Positions 5,921-8,626 of a stretch of 8,626 nucleotides of DNA are shown piece by piece. The notes under the pieces were generated by a model. It did not search any database. It saw nothing but the letters and a program-made list of their open reading frames with translations, and was not told where the DNA came from. The first letter of the stretch is position 1; every line of letters begins with the position of its first letter. The position numbers were made by a program, and so were the translations under genes. The DNA is from Inquilinus sp039594555 (lineage in GTDB: Bacteria; Pseudomonadota; Alphaproteobacteria; DSM-16000; Inquilinaceae). The stretch spans positions 1 to 8,626 of the forward strand of contig NZ_JBCNNF010000298.1 of NCBI RefSeq assembly GCF_039594555.1, written 5' to 3'.

Positions 5921-6558
5921 TGACCGCAGAGACCGAAGATAGCCTGTGGCGCTGGCCGCTGGCCACGTTCCGCGACACGCTGGCCAGCGATTCACCGACC
6001 CCGGGCGGCGGTTCCGCCGCCATGGTCTCGGCGACGCTCGGCCTCGGCCTGGTGGTGATGGCGCTGCGCATCACCGCCAACAAGGCGCCGGACCGGACCT
6101 TCCTGGACACGCTGATCCTGTCGGGCGACCGGCTGATTGCCGAGCTGTCGGCCCATGCCGAGGCCGATATCGCCGTGTTCGACGCCTATATGCAGGCGCT
6201 GAAGCTGCCGAAGGCGACCGAGGATGAGAAGGCGGCCCGCCGCACGGCGCTGCAGGAGGCGACGATCGCCGCCACCGAGATCCCGCTGAACGCAGCGCAG
6301 ACAGCGCTGGAGGCGCTGGACCTGGCCGGCCAGGCGGCGACGCTGGCCACCACCCAGATCGTCAGCGATGTCGGCGCCGGGGCCGCGACGCTGCGCGGCG
6401 CGGTCGAGGCGGTGCTGTATGCCGTCGACGTCAATCTGCGCGGCCTCGACGATGCCGGCCGCCGCCAGGTCTATGCAGACAGCCGCGACCGCCTGGCGAC
6501 GGCGGCCGGGCAGCGCGCGGACGGCATCGCCCGGCTGGTGCGGGACCGGCTGCGCTGA
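5920..6558 (+). CDS. fchA: Cyclodeaminase/cyclohydrolase family protein (FchA-like)
   Basis: A 212-residue, mostly alpha-helical protein of the formiminotransferase-cyclodeaminase C-terminal family. Members either hydrolyse 5,10-methenyl-THF (FchA) or deaminate 5-formimino-THF. The hallmark SPTPGGGSAAM is at residues 25-35. Further family positions are EADIAVFDAYMQALKLP (81-97), ATEIPLNAA (118-126), SDVGAGA (149-155) and AVDVNLRGLDD (168-178). There is no formiminotransferase domain attached and no histidine-degradation gene nearby. The overlap with folD therefore favours methenyl-THF cyclohydrolase activity. The start is ATG 5920, whose first base is the last of the folD TGA and which has GGAG (5910-5913) six bases upstream. 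ATG 5917, making an ATGA overlap, is the alternative and adds one Met. The assignment to the family is firm; which of the two reactions it catalyses is inferred from context. Confidence 0.88.
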   Translation: MTAETEDSLWRWPLATFRDTLASDSPTPGGGSAAMVSATLGLGLVVMALRITANKAPDRTFLDTLILSGDRLIAELSAHAEADIAVFDAYMQALKLPKATEDEKAARRTALQEATIAATEIPLNAAQTALEALDLAGQAATLATTQIVSDVGAGAATLRGAVEAVLYAVDVNLRGLDDAGRRQVYADSRDRLATAAGQRADGIARLVRDRLR

Positions 6559-6663
6559 GGCCGCCGGCCCGCTGATTCTCCCGGATTCGCGCCGGCCTTC
6601 CTGCAGCGGCCCGCCAAACCCTGCCCCGCCGGCTCCCTCCAATGCGAGGGCGGAATGATCATC

Positions 6664-6700
6664 GGGCCGCAGCGCCCCGGCCCAATCCCTTGGGTTTGTT
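6664..6700 (+). terminator. Weak candidate terminator of the folD-fchA unit
   Basis: GGGCCG (6664-6669) can pair with CGGCCC (6678-6683). Alternatively CCCAA (6681-6685) pairs with TTGGG (6690-6694) around a 4-nt loop, directly followed by TTTGTT (6695-6700). The second form has terminator geometry, but its stem is short. It lies about 105 bp after the fchA-like stop; nothing better is visible in between. Confidence 0.3.
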
Positions 6701-6713
6701 CGTAAATTTGAGG

Positions 6714-6753
6714 ATTGTCCCGAATCCGGGCTTTCCGGGGCATTGTCACGAAT
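6714..6753 (+). repeat. 12-bp direct repeat upstream of the OmpA-family gene
   Basis: ATTGTCCCGAAT (6714-6725) recurs as ATTGTCACGAAT (6742-6753), 11 of 12 identical and 28 bp apart start to start, a little under three helical turns. Two matching sites in a regulatory region could be binding sites for an activator or repressor of the porin gene. Each also contains a TTGTCN -35-like hexamer, so they might instead be tandem promoter elements. Confidence 0.4.
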
Positions 6754-6790
6754 TTGTTGCATTCGGATCGCCGTGCGGACTCGGCCCGAT

Positions 6791-6810
6791 TTCGGTTTCC
6801 AAAATCCGAA
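6791..6810. promoter_or_regulatory. Dyad-symmetric element upstream of the OmpA-family gene
   Basis: TTCGG (6791-6795) and CCGAA (6806-6810) form mirror arms of a 20-bp element with inner TT/AA symmetry; 14 of 20 positions are symmetric around 6800/6801. It resembles a dimeric regulator site, but no binding protein can be named. A related ATTCGGAT sits at 6761-6768. Confidence 0.28.
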
Positions 6811-7013
6811 CAATCAGTTAACCCGATCGCGAATGGCCGTGCCGGACGGTGGTGCATCGCTGCAACACTGCGCGAAATTCGCAACAGCGCGGTCCATTTC
6901 AATTGCGGTCTACGCCCGACCATCGTACATCCAAAGGGAGCGGTCTGGTCGCAGCCCTTGAAGGAAGCGGGGGACGAGACCTCGGTTGAACCGTGATCAG
7001 CGAGGTATTGGAT

Positions 7014-8021
7014 ATGAACAAGAACGTGATGTACGCCGTCGGTGCGGCCGCCCTGCTCGTTGCAGCCCCGGCGATGGCGCAGGAGTATCAGGCCACCGGT
7101 CTCTATGTCGGTGCCGGCGCCGGCGTCAACATTCGCCAGAATGACGACTGGAGCGTCAAGAACACCAACATCGACGGCAAGTCGCGTTATGACGTCGGCC
7201 CGGCTGGCGACATCTACCTCGGTTACGACTGGGGTTCGTTCCGCGCGGACGCCGAAGTCAGCCTGCGCACCAATGACGTCAAGGACGCCAAGGTCAACGG
7301 TCAGACCATCTTCAAGAATGGTCATTTCCGCACCATCGGCATCATGGCCAACGGCTACTACGACTTCGACTTCGGTTCGCCGTTCGTGCCGTACATCGGT
7401 GCCGGTGTCGGTGTCGCCCTGCTCGACTCCGAGCTGAAGGCCGGCGGCAACAAGTTCAGCGACTTCAACACCCAGTTCGCCTACCAGGGCATCGCCGGTG
7501 TGTCGTACAACTTCTCGCCGAACCTGGCTGCGAACCTCGAGTACCGCTACTTCGGCAACACCAAGCCGACCTTCGACGACCAGGGCACCAAGCTGAAGTA
7601 CGACGCGAGCAACAACCACACCATCCTGGTTGGCGTTCGCTACACCTTCGCCCCGGCCCCGGAAGTGGTCGAGCAGGTCCAGACCGTCGCTGGCCGCAGC
7701 TACCTGGTGTTCTTCGACTTCGACAGCTCGCGTCTGACCCCGGAAGCCAAGCAGATCGTGGCCTCGGCCGCGGCTGACGCCCTCCAGGGCAAGACCACGC
7801 GCATCGACGTCACCGGCCACACCGACCGTTCGGGTTCGGACCGGTACAACCAGGCCCTGTCGGTGCGTCGCGCCGAGTCGGTCCGCCGCGAGCTGGTCGC
7901 GGACGGCGTTGCCGACAGCCTGATCGTCACCCGCGGCGTCGGCGAGTCCGATCCGCTGGTCCCGACCGCCGACGGTGTGCGCGAGCCGCAGAACCGCCGC
8001 GTCGAGATCGTCATCAACTAA
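7014..8021 (+). CDS. OmpA-family outer membrane protein (beta-barrel plus peptidoglycan-binding domain)
   Basis: A 335-residue envelope protein anchoring the outer membrane to peptidoglycan. Residues 1-22 form a Sec signal peptide ending APAMA before QEYQ. Residues 23-212 fit an 8-stranded barrel of the OmpA/OprF-like type, with alternating strands such as GLYVGAGAGVNI, FVPYIGAGVGVAL, NLAANLEYRYFG and HTILVGVRYTF. After a short PAPEVVEQV linker, residues 228-335 form the OmpA C-terminal domain: YLVFFDFDSSRLTPEA (230-245), GHTDRSGSDRYNQALSVRRA (268-287) and NRRVEIVIN at the end. Asp271 and Arg286 correspond to the residues that bind diaminopimelate. ATG 7014 is chosen because GAGGT lies 7 nt upstream and it begins a complete signal peptide; the in-frame GTG 6993 would add a non-signal extension. 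Gly, Val, Asn and Tyr codons are shifted toward GGT, GTT, AAC and TAC relative to the neighbours, as in highly expressed genes. It is monocistronic, with strong terminators downstream. Confidence 0.95.
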   Translation: MNKNVMYAVGAAALLVAAPAMAQEYQATGLYVGAGAGVNIRQNDDWSVKNTNIDGKSRYDVGPAGDIYLGYDWGSFRADAEVSLRTNDVKDAKVNGQTIFKNGHFRTIGIMANGYYDFDFGSPFVPYIGAGVGVALLDSELKAGGNKFSDFNTQFAYQGIAGVSYNFSPNLAANLEYRYFGNTKPTFDDQGTKLKYDASNNHTILVGVRYTFAPAPEVVEQVQTVAGRSYLVFFDFDSSRLTPEAKQIVASAAADALQGKTTRIDVTGHTDRSGSDRYNQALSVRRAESVRRELVADGVADSLIVTRGVGESDPLVPTADGVREPQNRRVEIVIN

Positions 8022-8060
8022 GACGGTCTGTACGGTCTATAAAGATCCCATCGGGAGATC

Positions 8061-8089
8061 GGGGCGTCCTTCGGGGCGCCCCTTTCTTC
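8061..8089 (+). terminator. Intrinsic terminator of the OmpA-family gene
   Basis: GGGGCGTCC (8061-8069) pairs with GGGCGCCCC (8074-8082) over 9 bp with one G-U, closed by a stable C(TTCG)G tetraloop and followed by TTTCTTC. It starts 39 nt after the stop codon. The minus strand has no T-run after the stem, so it acts rightward only. Confidence 0.85.
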
Positions 8090-8108
8090 ATCCGGGGTCC
8101 GGCAAGAC

Positions 8109-8153
8109 GCCAAAGCAAAGGGCCGTCCCATCGGGGCGGCCCTTTGCTTTGGC
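8109..8153. terminator. Bidirectional intrinsic terminator between the OmpA-family gene and cysQ
   Basis: The arms 8109-8129 and 8133-8153 are complementary at 20 of 21 positions plus one G-U, around a 3-nt ATC loop. The GC-rich inner stem (GGGCCGTCCC with GGGGCGGCCC) is flanked by AAAGCAAA on the left and TTTGCTTT on the right, so both strands give a GC stem followed by T-rich sequence. It lies 17 nt past the cysQ stop (leftward), and acts rightward as a back-up to the terminator at 8061. Confidence 0.85.
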
Positions 8154-8170
8154 TGCAGGGTCAGGAAGAA

Positions 8171-8626
8171 TCAGTCCGTCGCGCCCCCGCGCGCGACGAA
8201 GCCGGCATTGGCGAAGCCGGGCTTGGCATAGGCCAGCGGCAGGCCGGATGCGGGGTCGTCGATGACGCCGCCGGCAGCGCGCAGTACCGCATCGGCGGCT
8301 GCCGTGTCCCATTCCATGGTCGGGCCGAAGCGGAGATAGAGATCCGCCTCCCCCGCCGCGATCAGCGCGATCTTCAGCGAGCTGCCAAGGATCCGGCGCT
8401 CGGCGACAGAACGGCCCTGCAGCGCCGCGTCGAGCCGGGGGTCGTCGCGATGCGACCGGCTGGTCAGCACCACCATGCCCTCCGCCGGCGGCCGGCGCAC
8501 GGCGATGCGCTGCGGCGTCTCATCGCCCCGTTGCTGCCAGGCCTGGCCGCCGGCCGCCCAGAAGCGGCGGTCGAAGGCCGGCGCCTCAACCACGCCCAGC
8601 ACCGGCACGCCGCCGGAGACCAGGCC
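8171..8626 (-). CDS. cysQ: 3'(2'),5'-bisphosphate nucleotidase CysQ (partial, N-terminus beyond right edge)
   Basis: CysQ, of the inositol-monophosphatase superfamily, hydrolyses 3'-phosphoadenosine 5'-phosphate to AMP, removing the inhibitory by-product of sulfate assimilation. The minus-strand frame is open from the window edge to TGA at 8173-8171, giving the last 151 residues of a protein usually of 250-280. The metal-binding motifs EE and DPLDGT lie in the missing N-terminal part. Visible C-terminal landmarks are GVPVLGVVEAPAF, VVLTSRSHRDDP, GSSLKIALIAAGEADLY and FGPTMEWDTAAADAVLRAAGG (residues about 94-114 of the visible part, containing the conserved metal-ligand Asp in WDTAA), then a YAKPGFANAGFVA segment matching the usual YGKPxFxNxxFVA. 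The GTG at 8608 lies inside conserved sequence and is not the true start. Other IMPase-family enzymes are less likely because of the GEADLY and TMEWDTAA wording. Confidence 0.9.
   Translation of the reverse strand, partial: GLVSGGVPVLGVVEAPAFDRRFWAAGGQAWQQRGDETPQRIAVRRPPAEGMVVLTSRSHRDDPRLDAALQGRSVAERRILGSSLKIALIAAGEADLYLRFGPTMEWDTAAADAVLRAAGGVIDDPASGLPLAYAKPGFANAGFVARGGATD

Larger units (their letters stand above)
6559..7013. other. Intergenic region between the fchA-like gene and the OmpA-family gene
   Basis: About 455 bp with no credible coding sequence. The middle (about 6690-6900) is less GC-rich than its surroundings and holds a weak terminator-like hairpin, a direct repeat and dyads listed separately, plus GCGAA-A-TTCGC (6872-6882), an 11-bp odd palindrome. 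The promoter and leader of the OmpA-family gene must lie here, but I could not pick a -35/-10 pair with confidence. Short open frames within it lack ribosome binding sites and coding character. Confidence 0.7.

Noticed and set aside
6715..6996. Small plus-strand open frames between the fchA-like and OmpA-family genes
   Set aside because: No ribosome binding site, overlapping alternatives in different frames, and no coding-like codon bias in an AT-richer regulatory stretch.
6471..7820. A 449-codon minus-strand open frame covering the OmpA-family gene and its upstream region
   Set aside because: It is a complement of the porin coding sequence with low-complexity Val/Asp/Gly-rich translation; the plus-strand protein has signal peptide, barrel and OmpA domain.
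8044..8060. Small hairpin with CCCATCGGG just after the OmpA-family stop
   Set aside because: The stem is only about four base pairs with a 3-nt loop and no T-run; the strong terminator 10-40 bp further on explains transcript ending.
1..8626. Mobile elements, CRISPR arrays, tRNA or defence genes
   Set aside because: No terminal inverted repeats with transposase, no regularly spaced repeats, no clover-leaf sequence and no recognisable defence domain were seen on either strand.

Overview
The window is GC-rich chromosomal DNA with dense, mostly G/C-ending codons. Its gene content (RibF, FolK, a FolD/FchA pair, an OmpA-family porin and CysQ) and protein style suggest an alphaproteobacterium, probably of the Rhodospirillales/Azospirillaceae/Inquilinus kind. 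That placement is an inference from composition and family resemblance, not a database result. I see no rRNA, tRNA, CRISPR array, insertion sequence, integrase or phage gene.

Layout. Positions 1-2129 read leftward: two tandem, ATGA-overlapping paralogous genes for small exported proteins of unknown function (2129-877) are followed by the 5' part of ribF (791 to beyond the left edge). A short AT-rich divergent region (2130-2277) separates them from a rightward two-gene sugar locus: a GH63-like glycosidase (2278-3345) and a LacI-type repressor (3364-4398). A 24-bp imperfect palindrome with a probable promoter lies in front of the glycosidase and is the natural candidate operator for that repressor.

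The repressor gene converges on folK (4889-4395); the two stop codons share a single CTAG. folK diverges from folD (5066-5920), which overlaps a cyclodeaminase/cyclohydrolase gene (fchA-like, 5920-6558). These three genes are a small folate and one-carbon cluster: FolK makes the pterin diphosphate used by dihydropteroate synthase, while FolD and FchA interconvert methylene-, methenyl- and formyl-tetrahydrofolate.

An intergenic stretch of about 455 bp (6559-7013) is less GC-rich in its middle and carries several short direct and inverted repeats. It leads to a gene for an OmpA-family outer membrane protein (7014-8021), which uses visibly different codons (more GGT, GTT, AAC, TAC) as expected for a highly expressed gene. 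Two strong hairpin terminators (8061-8089 and 8109-8153) follow. The window closes with the 3' part of a leftward cysQ gene (8626-8171).

Most of this is ordinary housekeeping DNA. The items most deserving a second look are the tandem exported paralogs, the compact glycosidase/LacI unit whose enzyme has lost several family tryptophans, and the folD-fchA pair whose FolD carries substitutions at normally conserved folate- and nucleotide-site positions. I found no convincing evidence of a new defence, mobile or RNA-based system.
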